Assembly: GCF_022627575.1 (NCBI RefSeq) | Contig: NZ_JADEYQ010000013.1 | Coordinates: 1 to 64,000, forward strand | DNA length: 64,000 bases | DNA from: Sphingobacterium rhinopitheci | GTDB taxonomy: Bacteria > Bacteroidota > Bacteroidia > Sphingobacteriales > Sphingobacteriaceae | Reading direction: 5' to 3' | Shown: piece after piece, positions 38,444 through 48,172 of the stretch | Position numbering within the stretch: position 1 is the first letter of the stretch | Layout of the letters: each line of letters begins with the position of its first letter | Made by a program: the position numbers and the translations under genes | Notes under the pieces: generated by a model | Databases searched by the model: none | Told to the model about the DNA's origin: nothing | What the model saw: the letters and a program-made list of their open reading frames with translations, nothing else

Positions 38444-39619
38444 TTATTTTATGGAATTAGGATTTATAATTACGTGTTCAATAGTTTTGAGATCACCTTT
38501 TTTGTGGTGCGAATAAGTAAGATGTACCATCCCATCAGCAGCTTTTATTAATGATGGGTATGAAAACCTTCCTTCTTTATTTTTGTCTTCAACGATAGGG
38601 CCTAAATTCTCCCAATTTGCACCCTCATCTTTAGATAGATACAATGAAAGCTTGGATCTCCCTTCTACCATATCATTCAATACCAATAACCACTTGTTGT
38701 TTGCTACTTTAACAACCTCCACACTTGCTGTACTAGGTATATTCACTTCCTTATTTGCCGACCAACTAATTCCTTTATCTTTGGAAATACTCGTCTGTAG
38801 CAAGGCAGGATCATCACCAGTATCACGCATATAAGCGATTATATCACCTGAAGCGTTCTCTATTAATGTAGGTTGAATATTTCCTCTTCCTACAATCGGC
38901 AAGCTCGCATTCCAAGTAGCCCCATCATTATCGGAGTAAGCGATCATAGAGAAATTCAAACCATCCGAATATAAGGGTAACAATATTCGTCCTGAATGAA
39001 GTGTTAAAGGCTTTATTCGCGTCATCCAACCAAAAGAACGTTTGGTCAAATCCTCGGAAGCATTAATAATCATCTGATCGTATCGTGGCGCATATTCAGC
39101 CCATCCTTGCCGGCTTTCCGGAAGATCCTTAAATCTAGCTTTTACTTCGGTAACAAAATTACTGTCAGGTTTTAAGAATATATTATCTTGCCAAGACCAT
39201 TGCACCTGATTATTAGCGTAATCCGTACTCGTTTTGAAACGTAAGATCGATTGTTCCCAACGATTAGCATGCACCGCAATCCATAGCAAAAACAACTTCC
39301 CTTTATTCATAAACAACACCGGGTTACAATCCGGTAATCCCTCTGTGTCTGCAAGGACGTAAGGAATTCCCCAAGTATTGGTTTTGGAGGAATATTTGGC
39401 CCCCATTATCTTGACATCATCCGCTGTACGCTCACCAGTTCCTTCAAACCAAGCGGCTAAGAAATCACCTCCCGGCAATTCAACTATAGAACTACCGTGT
39501 ACATGTAATTCCTGTAGCGGAAAAATAAAACTTCTATTTACAACCTCAAAACGCTGGTTTTGACAAATAGCTAACAATGCATTTGTTAGCATAATAAAGG
39601 TTAAAAGTATTCGCTTCAT
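38444..39619 (-). CDS. BNR/Asp-box propeller protein, sialidase-like fold
   Basis: 391 residues with signal peptide MKRILLTFIMLTNALLAICQ. Asp-boxes: YSDNDGATWNA, SKDKGISWSA and SKDEGANWEN. The BNR_2-type core shows SSIVELPGGDFLAAWFEGTG and CNPVLFMNKGKLFLLW. It is a paralogue of the 35080-36126 product, with the same absence of a FRIP motif. It is probably exported to the periplasm. The gene starts 4 bp before the end of the phosphoesterase gene upstream, i.e. nearly without gap, consistent with one operon. Confidence 0.82.
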   Translation of the reverse strand: MKRILLTFIMLTNALLAICQNQRFEVVNRSFIFPLQELHVHGSSIVELPGGDFLAAWFEGTGERTADDVKIMGAKYSSKTNTWGIPYVLADTEGLPDCNPVLFMNKGKLFLLWIAVHANRWEQSILRFKTSTDYANNQVQWSWQDNIFLKPDSNFVTEVKARFKDLPESRQGWAEYAPRYDQMIINASEDLTKRSFGWMTRIKPLTLHSGRILLPLYSDGLNFSMIAYSDNDGATWNASLPIVGRGNIQPTLIENASGDIIAYMRDTGDDPALLQTSISKDKGISWSANKEVNIPSTASVEVVKVANNKWLLVLNDMVEGRSKLSLYLSKDEGANWENLGPIVEDKNKEGRFSYPSLIKAADGMVHLTYSHHKKGDLKTIEHVIINPNSIK

Positions 39620-39623
39620 ATTT

Positions 39624-41372
39624 TTAGTTTTTATTGATTTTAAATTGATCTATAACCAGCCCTAGACTGTCCACGCTACATAATTCCAAGGAGCTATCGC
39701 TTATCTTTACGTGCTGATACAGGTATCCCTTCTGAACAATATATGCCTCATCATCCCCTTCAATATCTTCGCCCTTTCTTTTTGTAGCTACAGACATGAT
39801 ATATCGCGGTAAAGAAGGATTGGTTGTCTTATGGTAATAATGAAAATGTCCATTGCAGATTAAATCAACATCATATTTGACAAATAGAGGCTGCCAATAT
39901 TGGATGATATCCGCATAACTACTTTCAAATGTATGCGGTGCAAAATGGAAAAATACGATTTTGAATCTCTTGGTGCTCGAAGACAATACATCTCTGATCC
40001 ATGCCTCTTGCTCCTTGGCCGAAAAAGTAACAGCATCAACCATTAGAAATAAGGTATTGCCATAATCAAAAGTATAACTTAATCCTTTGGGCAACTGTGA
40101 AGGGCCATTAGCAGGAAATTTGAGGTATGATAAATACATCCACGGGAACAATGCTTCTTGACTATCATGGTTGCCAGGAACGGACATAAATGGTTTTTCG
40201 TCCGTGATGCTTTTCGTGGCATTCCATAATATATCCCAATGATCTCTATACAATCCGGTATTCACCAAATCACCTGCTTGCAAATAAAAATTAGCATTAG
40301 GAAACATCTTCTTCCATCGTGGAATAAAAAGACCCAAACTCGGATCATTGTGCATATCACCAAACCATCCAAACTCAAAATCGTTGGATTTAGGGGCTGT
40401 TGTAAAAGAATAAACTTTGCTTTTAATAGCGTTAGAAATAAACTGATAATTATACTTTGTATTGGGCTCTAAGCCAGTCAAAGAAACACTTAATCTATTA
40501 ACAATATGATCATTAACTAACATAACATCATGTATCTCTTGAACTTCAACCATTGCCTGCAAAGTATCCAACGTACCTTCGCGCCAATAGATAAAAGAAG
40601 AACTAGCTAAATCATTGCGCGTACGCCAGCTTATATGTTGACTTGTCTGCGGGTCATCTATCCAAGACAACAATAGCTGATCAGGCACACTTGATGAAGG
40701 ATAATCAGTCTGCCTAAAGGCCTTGATTAAATGTGCTTCACGAGATCGTCCGCGGTAAGTCGGTAATATATAGGCCCCTTCTAAAGCAGGCGTAAATTGA
40801 TTGACCGTCAGCTCATCCCAATCTTTATAAATTACACTCCCTACATAAAGAGGCTCGACGACTTGGTCCAATGGCCATATAGGTTTAATAGCTAGTTCAA
40901 TAGATTTATTTGTCGCTTTAATAGCCACAAAATACACATATCTATGTCTATCAAAACCATTGATCCCCAAATTTACTTTGCCTTTTTTAAATCGCTTTCG
41001 CCATACTTCATACGTGACATTTTCATTGCTAATAAGCTCCTTGGTCTGCTGAAAAGAATCCTTTAACAACCAAAAAGGCACTTCTTTTTGTTGAATGTCA
41101 CGGCACACAAAAACATCTACCTCCGTATTTACATCAAATGTCCAATACTCATGTGCCAAAATATGCAAGCTTGAAGCATCCAAATAAGCAAGAATATCAT
41201 GCTGATTAATATTTTGGAAGCGATCTGCTATACCTTTAGCATAGATATCACGCACAATATTCGCCATTGTCTTAGGGATAGGATTAATAGGTTCCTGAAA
41301 GGAATACAATAGCACTATTGTAAGTGAAGTAATTAGGCTAATAATAGGTTTATAGATTATTTTGCACAACAT
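39624..41372 (-). CDS. Purple-acid-phosphatase-like metallophosphoesterase
   Basis: 582 residues. N-terminal hydrophobic signal (ISLITSLTIVLLYSFQ), an N-terminal beta domain, an Fn3-like purple acid phosphatase domain (LLSWIDDPQTSQHISWRTRN ... LEPNTKYNYQF), then the catalytic domain with FGDMHND, LQAGDLVNTG, PGNHD, FHFAPH and NGHFHYYHKT. The dinuclear metal ligands are all present. It hydrolyses phosphate monoesters or diesters; the substrate is unknown. It sits next to a second enzyme of the same type at 41379-42632. Confidence 0.87.
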   Translation of the reverse strand: MLCKIIYKPIISLITSLTIVLLYSFQEPINPIPKTMANIVRDIYAKGIADRFQNINQHDILAYLDASSLHILAHEYWTFDVNTEVDVFVCRDIQQKEVPFWLLKDSFQQTKELISNENVTYEVWRKRFKKGKVNLGINGFDRHRYVYFVAIKATNKSIELAIKPIWPLDQVVEPLYVGSVIYKDWDELTVNQFTPALEGAYILPTYRGRSREAHLIKAFRQTDYPSSSVPDQLLLSWIDDPQTSQHISWRTRNDLASSSFIYWREGTLDTLQAMVEVQEIHDVMLVNDHIVNRLSVSLTGLEPNTKYNYQFISNAIKSKVYSFTTAPKSNDFEFGWFGDMHNDPSLGLFIPRWKKMFPNANFYLQAGDLVNTGLYRDHWDILWNATKSITDEKPFMSVPGNHDSQEALFPWMYLSYLKFPANGPSQLPKGLSYTFDYGNTLFLMVDAVTFSAKEQEAWIRDVLSSSTKRFKIVFFHFAPHTFESSYADIIQYWQPLFVKYDVDLICNGHFHYYHKTTNPSLPRYIMSVATKRKGEDIEGDDEAYIVQKGYLYQHVKISDSSLELCSVDSLGLVIDQFKINKN

Positions 41373-41378
41373 AATGGA

Positions 41379-42632
41379 CTATTCTATAATCGTATTTATA
41401 CCATTTGATTTACTGATAACAAATTTATCCGCCAATTCACCAGAAGATTTATAAGCAGAAAAAGTAAGTTCGTTATCTGTTATTTCTACAGCATGAAAAA
41501 GCTGTGTAAAGCTGTACGATTTATCCATCCAATCAGCCCTAAGAACTTCACTCAATTTGGGTCCAGAAACTGTTACGACGTAGGTGGCATTAGATATTTT
41601 GTTGTCCTCCATAGGTATTTTATCCTTGCCCCTAGCATAAGTATGGTCATGACCTTGCAATACAAGATCCACATTATACCTATCTATCAATGGCTTGATA
41701 AGCTCCCGCAATTCTTTATTGTCTCTATTTTTTTTGGTTGAATAAATCGGATGATGCATCACAAGAATAGTCCACTTTTGGGTGTTAGCGCTTAAAATTG
41801 CTTGCAACCATTTTAATTGGTTTTGTTTGATAGATTCATACTCTTCCAACAGTTCCGTATTAACAATCACAAACTTAACATCATTAATATCAATATAATA
41901 AGAAGTTTCTTTTAAACCATCTATTCCATTCAAAGGAAGATTAAATTGTTTATTCCAATAAGCTGAAATACCATAATTGCCCGCATCATCATCCCCGTGA
42001 TCATGATTACCTGCGGCTGCGAGGATAGGTATGCTTTGATGCATATTCGCTGTTGCGGTAAACCAATCTTCCCATTCATCCAAATTGTTTCCTCTATTGA
42101 CGATATCACCGGCATACAATACGACCTGCGCATCCGGCATAGTCTTTACAGCCTGCCTAGCTACCCTTGACCAAAGGCTTTTTATATTGGTTTGAACATC
42201 GCCAAAGTAAAGGAATTTAAATGTTGGGGATTTGGAATTTATGGTTTTAAAATTAATCCATTCACTCCATTTATCGCCTTCCCCTACACGATATACATAC
42301 ATCACGCCTTCTGCTAAGCCATCTAGTGTAAAGGAATGATAATAATGAGATTTCCCTTTATAGTGCAAAGGCTCCGATAAAGCGATAAATTCCTTACAAT
42401 CGTGCCCAATATTAGCGGATGAATTCTCTGTAGCCAACTGTATTTTACTTGTTGGTTGGGTTTCATCGGTACGCCAATTGACCGCAACCGTAGATGTCAA
42501 ATCCTCCGTTACATTCAAAATAATATGATCTGGATAACCTTTGGTATCGACAGTCACTTGGCATTTTCCATTATATGGGTGCCAAATAAGTAGCCATATG
42601 ATGGACGTAATCAACAAGCTGTAATTTTTCAT
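41379..42632 (-). CDS. Purple-acid-phosphatase-like metallophosphoesterase
   Basis: 417 residues. Signal peptide MKNYSLLITSIIWLLIWHPY. Fn3-like N-terminal domain (HIILNVTEDLTSTVAVNWRT), then the catalytic domain with FGDVQTN, YAGDIVNRG, AGNHDHGDDD, MHHPIYS and GHDHTYARGKD, the full set of dinuclear metal ligands. It is shorter than its neighbour and lacks that protein's extra N-terminal domain. Two such enzymes plus a glycerophosphodiesterase in one PUL point to a phosphate-bearing substrate. Confidence 0.88.
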   Translation of the reverse strand: MKNYSLLITSIIWLLIWHPYNGKCQVTVDTKGYPDHIILNVTEDLTSTVAVNWRTDETQPTSKIQLATENSSANIGHDCKEFIALSEPLHYKGKSHYYHSFTLDGLAEGVMYVYRVGEGDKWSEWINFKTINSKSPTFKFLYFGDVQTNIKSLWSRVARQAVKTMPDAQVVLYAGDIVNRGNNLDEWEDWFTATANMHQSIPILAAAGNHDHGDDDAGNYGISAYWNKQFNLPLNGIDGLKETSYYIDINDVKFVIVNTELLEEYESIKQNQLKWLQAILSANTQKWTILVMHHPIYSTKKNRDNKELRELIKPLIDRYNVDLVLQGHDHTYARGKDKIPMEDNKISNATYVVTVSGPKLSEVLRADWMDKSYSFTQLFHAVEITDNELTFSAYKSSGELADKFVISKSNGINTIIE

Positions 42633-42676
42633 AATAAGTCGGGTTAATAATTAGAGAATAAAAAGATGTAGATCTA

Positions 42677-43876
42677 TTAAACTTTAATATAAATTTTGCG
42701 TTTATCCAACATATAACCTATCAGCCACATGATAACCAGAAATACTAAAGCAAAAAACAAAGAACCTACTTCAGGCGGACCAGGCAATAAAGAGCATATA
42801 TTTTGATAAAAAGCCTCCCAAACATTGAGCTCCCCTTTTGGAGTATTGACTATTACAATTTCCAATAAACTGGGGATCATACTACTTAGGATATATATAA
42901 ATAGTGGATTTTTGCCAAAAACAACAAAAAAACTCGTTAGGCTATTTCTAACATTTTGGACTTCTACATACCATATGACAGTGCCTAATGTCAATACTGC
43001 TAATCCCGTTGTATACAACACATAAGAACTCGTCCATATCTTTTTATTAATAGGGAATCCCAAAGACCATATCCAACCAAGTACCAAAATAAGAAAGCCT
43101 GAAACCATCATCGCCGAAAGCATTCTAAAATACTTGTCCTCCGTAAAAGGTACTTTAGAAAATAGCCAATCTACTTTAGCATTTTGCTTAATAAACAAAC
43201 CTACCAGGTATCCAAATACTGCCTGAACGATTGATGGCACGGTACTCATCAACCCTTCAGGATCAAAAGCAATACCTTCACCCCTATACAAATGTGCTTC
43301 ACCAACAAGTTGAATATCAACAGCAGTACCGAAATAGCCTCCCAAGGAATAAGGATCGGCTCCACCGTAACCATAGCAAAGGCCCCAATAACCGACGAGT
43401 AGAATTGTCGCGATCACCATGATAGCTTTGGGCTTGAAGTAATAGGCGATTATACTAGCAAAGAAATAGGCCAATGCTATACGCTGTAAAACACCAAATA
43501 TCCGTATGCCATAAGCTGAGTCCGCAGTGTCTACCCACTCCCTAAAAACCAAGGCCCCATTTTGCCATGCAAAAAATGGCCACCAATTCAAGAATAAGCC
43601 GATTAAAAATATTAAAATCGTTCGTTTACCTATTTTCTTCCAAAAAATAGCATCGCCCGCTTCCTTCAACCCTGGCAATACAAATGCGATAGCATTACCT
43701 ACAGCAAAAAGAAAAAATGGAAATACCAAATCTGTAGGAGAACATCCATGCCACTGGGCATGTAATAAGGGCGAGAAGACATGGTCCCAAGTTCCTGGAT
43801 TGTTAACCAAGATCATGAGTGCTACAGTTGCTCCTCTAAATACATCTAGCGAGAAATAGCGTGGTTTAGTTGCCAT
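42677..43876 (-). CDS. NagX/HGSNAT-like membrane acyltransferase (COG4299, DUF5009)
   Basis: 399 residues with about 10-11 hydrophobic segments. The start RYFSLDVFRGATVALMILVN and the segment HGCSPTDLVFPFFLFAVGNA are the conserved catalytic-His region of heparan-alpha-glucosaminide N-acetyltransferase relatives. In Bacteroidota, NagX-like proteins sit in amino-sugar loci and may acetylate or deacetylate sugars across the inner membrane, though the reaction is not established. It lies between the phosphatase genes and the aldolase gene. No signal peptide is needed, the first helix being the anchor. Confidence 0.85.
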   Translation of the reverse strand: MATKPRYFSLDVFRGATVALMILVNNPGTWDHVFSPLLHAQWHGCSPTDLVFPFFLFAVGNAIAFVLPGLKEAGDAIFWKKIGKRTILIFLIGLFLNWWPFFAWQNGALVFREWVDTADSAYGIRIFGVLQRIALAYFFASIIAYYFKPKAIMVIATILLVGYWGLCYGYGGADPYSLGGYFGTAVDIQLVGEAHLYRGEGIAFDPEGLMSTVPSIVQAVFGYLVGLFIKQNAKVDWLFSKVPFTEDKYFRMLSAMMVSGFLILVLGWIWSLGFPINKKIWTSSYVLYTTGLAVLTLGTVIWYVEVQNVRNSLTSFFVVFGKNPLFIYILSSMIPSLLEIVIVNTPKGELNVWEAFYQNICSLLPGPPEVGSLFFALVFLVIMWLIGYMLDKRKIYIKV

Positions 43877-43966
43877 AATTAGTTTTTATTGGTTGTTAAC
43901 TATTATTGATGCGAGCGGCAGTATAATAGAATTATAGGATTAAATATATTAATTAAACAAGTAATA

Positions 43967-44911
43967 TCATGCTATCATTGACAAAGAAGTATCAATGCCT
44001 AATTGATTACATACAGCCTCAAAATCAAGGTATAAATTGTCAAGATCCTGTTTCACCTTTTCGTCAAGGACATAATTTCTGTTTCGACAATAAACACCAA
44101 GCTTCAATTTTCGCTTGCCAAGAATATATTTGGCTGAAGTAGGATATGAATCATGCATTACATCCATATTTCGTTGAAAAAAATGTTGCACCTTTTGAAC
44201 CTTGTTGATTTGCTCCTCTTTATTATAATTATTGCATAACCATACCACTAACTCCGGGAAATAATTACCTTGAATACAAGATAAGCCGGCAGAACCTGTC
44301 AACAATGAATCTACAGCATGTACCATATAAGCATCATAAAGGCCAAAATCTTCACTCGATCGTGTCGCTAGCAATTTTGCGCCGACATGGTTTATATCCA
44401 AAGAAGTGTCTTTATGGTATTTTATGCGACCATACTGTACCAATTGACCTAGGAATGAAGGATCTATAATCCTTTTATACGGTAATGGGCACTCATAGAA
44501 TCCTAGTGGTATATCATCTGTTAAGGTAAGCAATTGATGTACATTAGCTTGAAAAACCTCTTCCGTATCTGTCTCTTTGGCTAACAAACTGGTAATTACA
44601 ATGACACTTTCTACCCCGGTATTGTATATTTCTTTTACAAAAGAGGCTTGATTGGCAATGGTATCTTCAAAAGTGCCTGTCGCCACTACCGGCACACGCC
44701 CATCCACTGTCTTCACAATAAATGACACCGATTGTATCATTTCTTCTTGCGTCAAATGATACATTTCACTAGAAAGACAATTTGCAAACAAACCAGCCGC
44801 ACCATGTGCTAAATAAAACTCAATCAACTGACTTAAAGCCATATAGTCAATTTTTCCATCCTCGAAAAAAGGCATGAGCATTACAGGAATAAATTTTTTA
44901 TTCTTATTCAT
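43967..44911 (-). CDS. DHDPS/NAL-family aldolase (lyase)
   Basis: 314 residues, usual length for the family. The Schiff-base Lys lies in KYHKDTS and the catalytic Tyr in GFYECPLPYKR. The substrate-carboxylate loop is FANCLSSEMYHLT rather than the G(T/S)TGE of DHDPS or N-acetylneuraminate lyase. This loop recognises the alpha-keto acid, so the substrate may differ from both. It is encoded next to a sodium/solute symporter and an isomerase/kinase pair. It probably splits a 2-keto-3-deoxy sugar acid or a related aldol; the true substrate cannot be told. Confidence 0.82.
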   Translation of the reverse strand: MNKNKKFIPVMLMPFFEDGKIDYMALSQLIEFYLAHGAAGLFANCLSSEMYHLTQEEMIQSVSFIVKTVDGRVPVVATGTFEDTIANQASFVKEIYNTGVESVIVITSLLAKETDTEEVFQANVHQLLTLTDDIPLGFYECPLPYKRIIDPSFLGQLVQYGRIKYHKDTSLDINHVGAKLLATRSSEDFGLYDAYMVHAVDSLLTGSAGLSCIQGNYFPELVVWLCNNYNKEEQINKVQKVQHFFQRNMDVMHDSYPTSAKYILGKRKLKLGVYCRNRNYVLDEKVKQDLDNLYLDFEAVCNQLGIDTSLSMIA

Positions 44912-44970
44912 AGTATTTGATAGAAGTGTTATAGTATATATCGAACGGTAACCGTCCTTAAGTCATTTTT

Positions 44971-46506
44971 TTAGTGTTGTAAAGTTTTATGTCTAATCTT
45001 TTGACTAATGGTACCTACCAAAAAGATAACCAAAGTACCTACTACAATGATCATATTAGCATGTAGAGGATTCTGTAAATAGGCATATTCAGGAGGAATT
45101 AGATAAGAGAAAGTCATCCAAAGAATCACACAAATACCTACAATTGTACCTATCAGCGCATCACTATTATTGGTTTTCTTGGATATAAGGCCTAATAAAA
45201 ACAACCCTAACATCCCGCCAGCAAAGATTCCTGACAATGTCCACCAGGCGTCCAAAATAGAACCTACACCAATCATAGCTACTCCGGCAAACATCCCTAT
45301 AGCACCAAATATGCCTGTCATCCATAATAAGATTCGTAGATTTTGCTTGTCATTAGCATCAGGTTTGATATACCGTTTATAGATATCTTCGGTAAAAACA
45401 GTTGCTGAGGCATTCATCCCCGAGCTAATGGTACTCATCGCTGCCGCCAGTATCGCAGATACTATGAGACCTACTACGCCTACAGGAAGGTGAGTAACCA
45501 TATAATGAGGAAGTACCTTATCACCATAATCCGCTGGTGCCAATATATTGCTATCCATAAGTTTTTCCTGAGCCACCTGCTCTTTGACAGTGGATATTAA
45601 TTGAGGATTGACATCATAATAAGCATATAAGCAAGCGCCAATAATAAAAAAAAGTAGTGAAATAGGAATATACAACTTTACGCACATCCACACAGATTTT
45701 GAAGCTTCTACTTGATTTGGTGCTGTATGGTACCGTTGGACATAATTTTGATCCATCCCAAAATTAGTAAGGTTTATAAATACACCATATAAAAATATTA
45801 CCCAAAAAGTAGTAGTACTAAAGTCCGTGAGGGCAAAAGAGCCTAAGCTAAATTTATCATCACGCATCCCAATATCCACAACAGTACCAACGCCTCCAGG
45901 TATTTTGAATAATAAGGATCCTATAATGATAATAGCACCGATGGTGAGCAAAATCCCCTGAACGACTTCTGTCCATATCACGGCCTCCATACCCCCTAGT
46001 ACAGTATATATAATAATACATATCCCCACCACAATCATTATTAAAGCCATATCCAAACCTATCAAAGCTTGTAATGCGAGCGATATTCCAAAAAAGATAG
46101 AGCCCATTCGCGCTATTTGTGTCAATAAGAAACAAATAACAGCATAACTGCGTGCCCAACTACCAAATCGCTTTTCCAAATTGGTATAGGCAGATACTTC
46201 AGTATTGCTACGATAAAAAGGAACAAAATACTTGGCCGCAAACCACGCTGCAATAGGCATAGACAAGCTAAAAACAAAAGCATTCCAATTGGCACCAAAA
46301 GCTTTTCCCGGTACGCCCAAAAAAGTATTTGAGCTCAAAAATGTCGCATAAAGAGAAATCCCAACAGCCCAAGCGGGAATTTTCCCTGCGGCTGTGGTAA
46401 ATTCATCTGCCGTAGTATTTTTCTTTGAAAAGTAAATCCCTGCTACTATCATGGCCAAAAGATAAATGACAATAACAGCTAGATCAACAATAGGTAGGTT
46501 GCTCAT
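44971..46506 (-). CDS. Sodium:solute symporter (SSS family)
   Basis: 511 residues, about 13-14 membrane segments. Family signature seen as ADEFTTAAGKIPAWAVGISL near the start and ILAAAMSTISSGMNASATVF in the Na2-site helix. SSS transporters in this genome type import sugars, sialic acid or sugar acids with sodium. The neighbours, an aldolase and a kinase, suggest it carries the monosaccharide released from the PUL glycan across the inner membrane. Confidence 0.92.
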   Translation of the reverse strand: MSNLPIVDLAVIVIYLLAMIVAGIYFSKKNTTADEFTTAAGKIPAWAVGISLYATFLSSNTFLGVPGKAFGANWNAFVFSLSMPIAAWFAAKYFVPFYRSNTEVSAYTNLEKRFGSWARSYAVICFLLTQIARMGSIFFGISLALQALIGLDMALIMIVVGICIIIYTVLGGMEAVIWTEVVQGILLTIGAIIIIGSLLFKIPGGVGTVVDIGMRDDKFSLGSFALTDFSTTTFWVIFLYGVFINLTNFGMDQNYVQRYHTAPNQVEASKSVWMCVKLYIPISLLFFIIGACLYAYYDVNPQLISTVKEQVAQEKLMDSNILAPADYGDKVLPHYMVTHLPVGVVGLIVSAILAAAMSTISSGMNASATVFTEDIYKRYIKPDANDKQNLRILLWMTGIFGAIGMFAGVAMIGVGSILDAWWTLSGIFAGGMLGLFLLGLISKKTNNSDALIGTIVGICVILWMTFSYLIPPEYAYLQNPLHANMIIVVGTLVIFLVGTISQKIRHKTLQH

Positions 46507-46518
46507 ATATTTGTTTAA

Positions 46519-48156
46519 TTAGGTTAAGGTTAGCGTAAGTTGATTATACGTATGATAAAGTTGATCATAAATATTCTTATTATCAATATTGGGGGTATAG
46601 GTTTTAAGAATTCGTGCCGACAACACCTGTTTAGCATCTGCTATCGTGGCATATACCCCTGCTGCTACAGCCGCAAAAATAGCGGAGCCTAAAGCACATG
46701 TTTGATTTGAATCTACGACGTCAATATCACATCCTAATACGTCTGCTAGTACTTGCACTACATAGGGTGATTTGTTTGGAATTCCACCCGTGGCTATAAC
46801 AGATTTTATCGGTATGCCACAGCTAATAAACCGATCTATGATTGCCTTTGAACCAAATGCTGTTGCCTCTACTAAGGCTTTGAATACATGCCCAGCATTA
46901 GTAGCTAAATTAAACCCTGTAGCACTAGCAAGGAGGTTAAAATCAGCATCAGGTGTACGTCTACCATTAAAAAAATCGGTAAACACTAAGGTACTTTCTG
47001 CGACCTTTATTTGCTGTGCCTCTTTAGTCATATAATCAAAAAAATCTGCTTCCAATTTATGCTGCTGTTCAATGGTCAAGGAATCTTCCAAGATGGAATA
47101 AATAGGCTTTAATAGAAAATTTTTATACCAATTATAGATATCCCCAAATGCAGATTGGCCTGCTTCAAAACCTATCATCCCAGGATCTATAGAACCATCC
47201 ACCTGCCCGCATATACCCGGTACAATTGGTGGATTATCCTCCTTCGGGATCACCAACATATCACAGGTCGATGTTCCTATTACTTTTACAAAAGAGTAAG
47301 GATGGGACCCCGCTCCTACGGCACCATGGTGCGCATCGATAGCACCAATAGTAACAATTGTAGAAGGGTCAAAACCATATTTCTCTACAAAATAACTTGA
47401 TATATTACCACATACCTCATCCGATGTATAGGTTTCCGTATAAAAACGATTTACAAAATGATAAAATGTTGGATCTAATGCACACAAGAATTCCGCTGAA
47501 GGTAATCCGCCATAGCTTTCATTCCACATCGCTTTGTGCCCTGCTGCACAGCGATTACGCTTTATCTTAGAAGCTTTGGATATACCCGCCAAATAACTAG
47601 GAATCCAATCCGACTGCTCTACCCATGTAAAAGTATGCTTCCTTACATTTTCGTCTTCCCTATTGACATGTAACATCTTGGACCAAAACCATTCCGAGGA
47701 ATATATACCTCCGCTATATAAGGTATAATCTATAGGCCATATTTTGGCAAGGCTATTAATCTCCATTGCTTCTTTCTTGGCAGTATGATCTTTCCAAAGC
47801 ACAAACATCGCATTAGGGTTATCCGCAAAGGAGGTACTCAATGCCAATGGGCGAGCATTACTATCTACAGCTACGGGAGTAGATCCTGTCGTATTGGTAC
47901 CTATAGCAACAACCTTCTTAATAGTAGTAGGTTCCAATCCGACAAATAGATTGGTAAATATATCATCTATGGCCTCCATATAATCCAAAGGATGCTGACG
48001 ATATTGCTCCTTTTCAGGTATACAATACAGCCCTTGAGACCATCGCTTATACACACAGACTGCTGTAGCTAGTACTTCAGTAGTCTGTGGATTGATCAGT
48101 AATCCTCGTGCTGAATCAGTACCAAAATCCATTCCTATGACTAATTTATCCTGCAT
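46519..48156 (-). CDS. FGGY carbohydrate kinase, AraB (ribulokinase)-type
   Basis: About 545 residues from MQDKLVIGMD at 48156; the earlier ATG at 48183 lies inside the isomerase gene. The ATPase start is VIGMDFGTDSARGLLI. AraB-type features: the length, KVIGTSTCDM, GICGQVDGSIDPGMIGFEAG and QSAFGDIYNWYKNF, and ATGGIPNKSPYVVQVLADVL. It phosphorylates a ketose made by the adjacent isomerase. No ribulose-5-phosphate 4-epimerase (AraD) or class II aldolase is present, so classical arabinose or fucose catabolism is not implied. Confidence 0.9.
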   Translation of the reverse strand: MQDKLVIGMDFGTDSARGLLINPQTTEVLATAVCVYKRWSQGLYCIPEKEQYRQHPLDYMEAIDDIFTNLFVGLEPTTIKKVVAIGTNTTGSTPVAVDSNARPLALSTSFADNPNAMFVLWKDHTAKKEAMEINSLAKIWPIDYTLYSGGIYSSEWFWSKMLHVNREDENVRKHTFTWVEQSDWIPSYLAGISKASKIKRNRCAAGHKAMWNESYGGLPSAEFLCALDPTFYHFVNRFYTETYTSDEVCGNISSYFVEKYGFDPSTIVTIGAIDAHHGAVGAGSHPYSFVKVIGTSTCDMLVIPKEDNPPIVPGICGQVDGSIDPGMIGFEAGQSAFGDIYNWYKNFLLKPIYSILEDSLTIEQQHKLEADFFDYMTKEAQQIKVAESTLVFTDFFNGRRTPDADFNLLASATGFNLATNAGHVFKALVEATAFGSKAIIDRFISCGIPIKSVIATGGIPNKSPYVVQVLADVLGCDIDVVDSNQTCALGSAIFAAVAAGVYATIADAKQVLSARILKTYTPNIDNKNIYDQLYHTYNQLTLTLT

Positions 48157-48172
48157 AATAGATAGATGTTTA

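Noticed and set aside
43967..44911. N-acetylneuraminate lyase (nanA)
   Set aside because: The substrate loop lacks the family G(T/S)TGE motif and no NanE or epimerase gene is present; kept as a general DHDPS-family aldolase.
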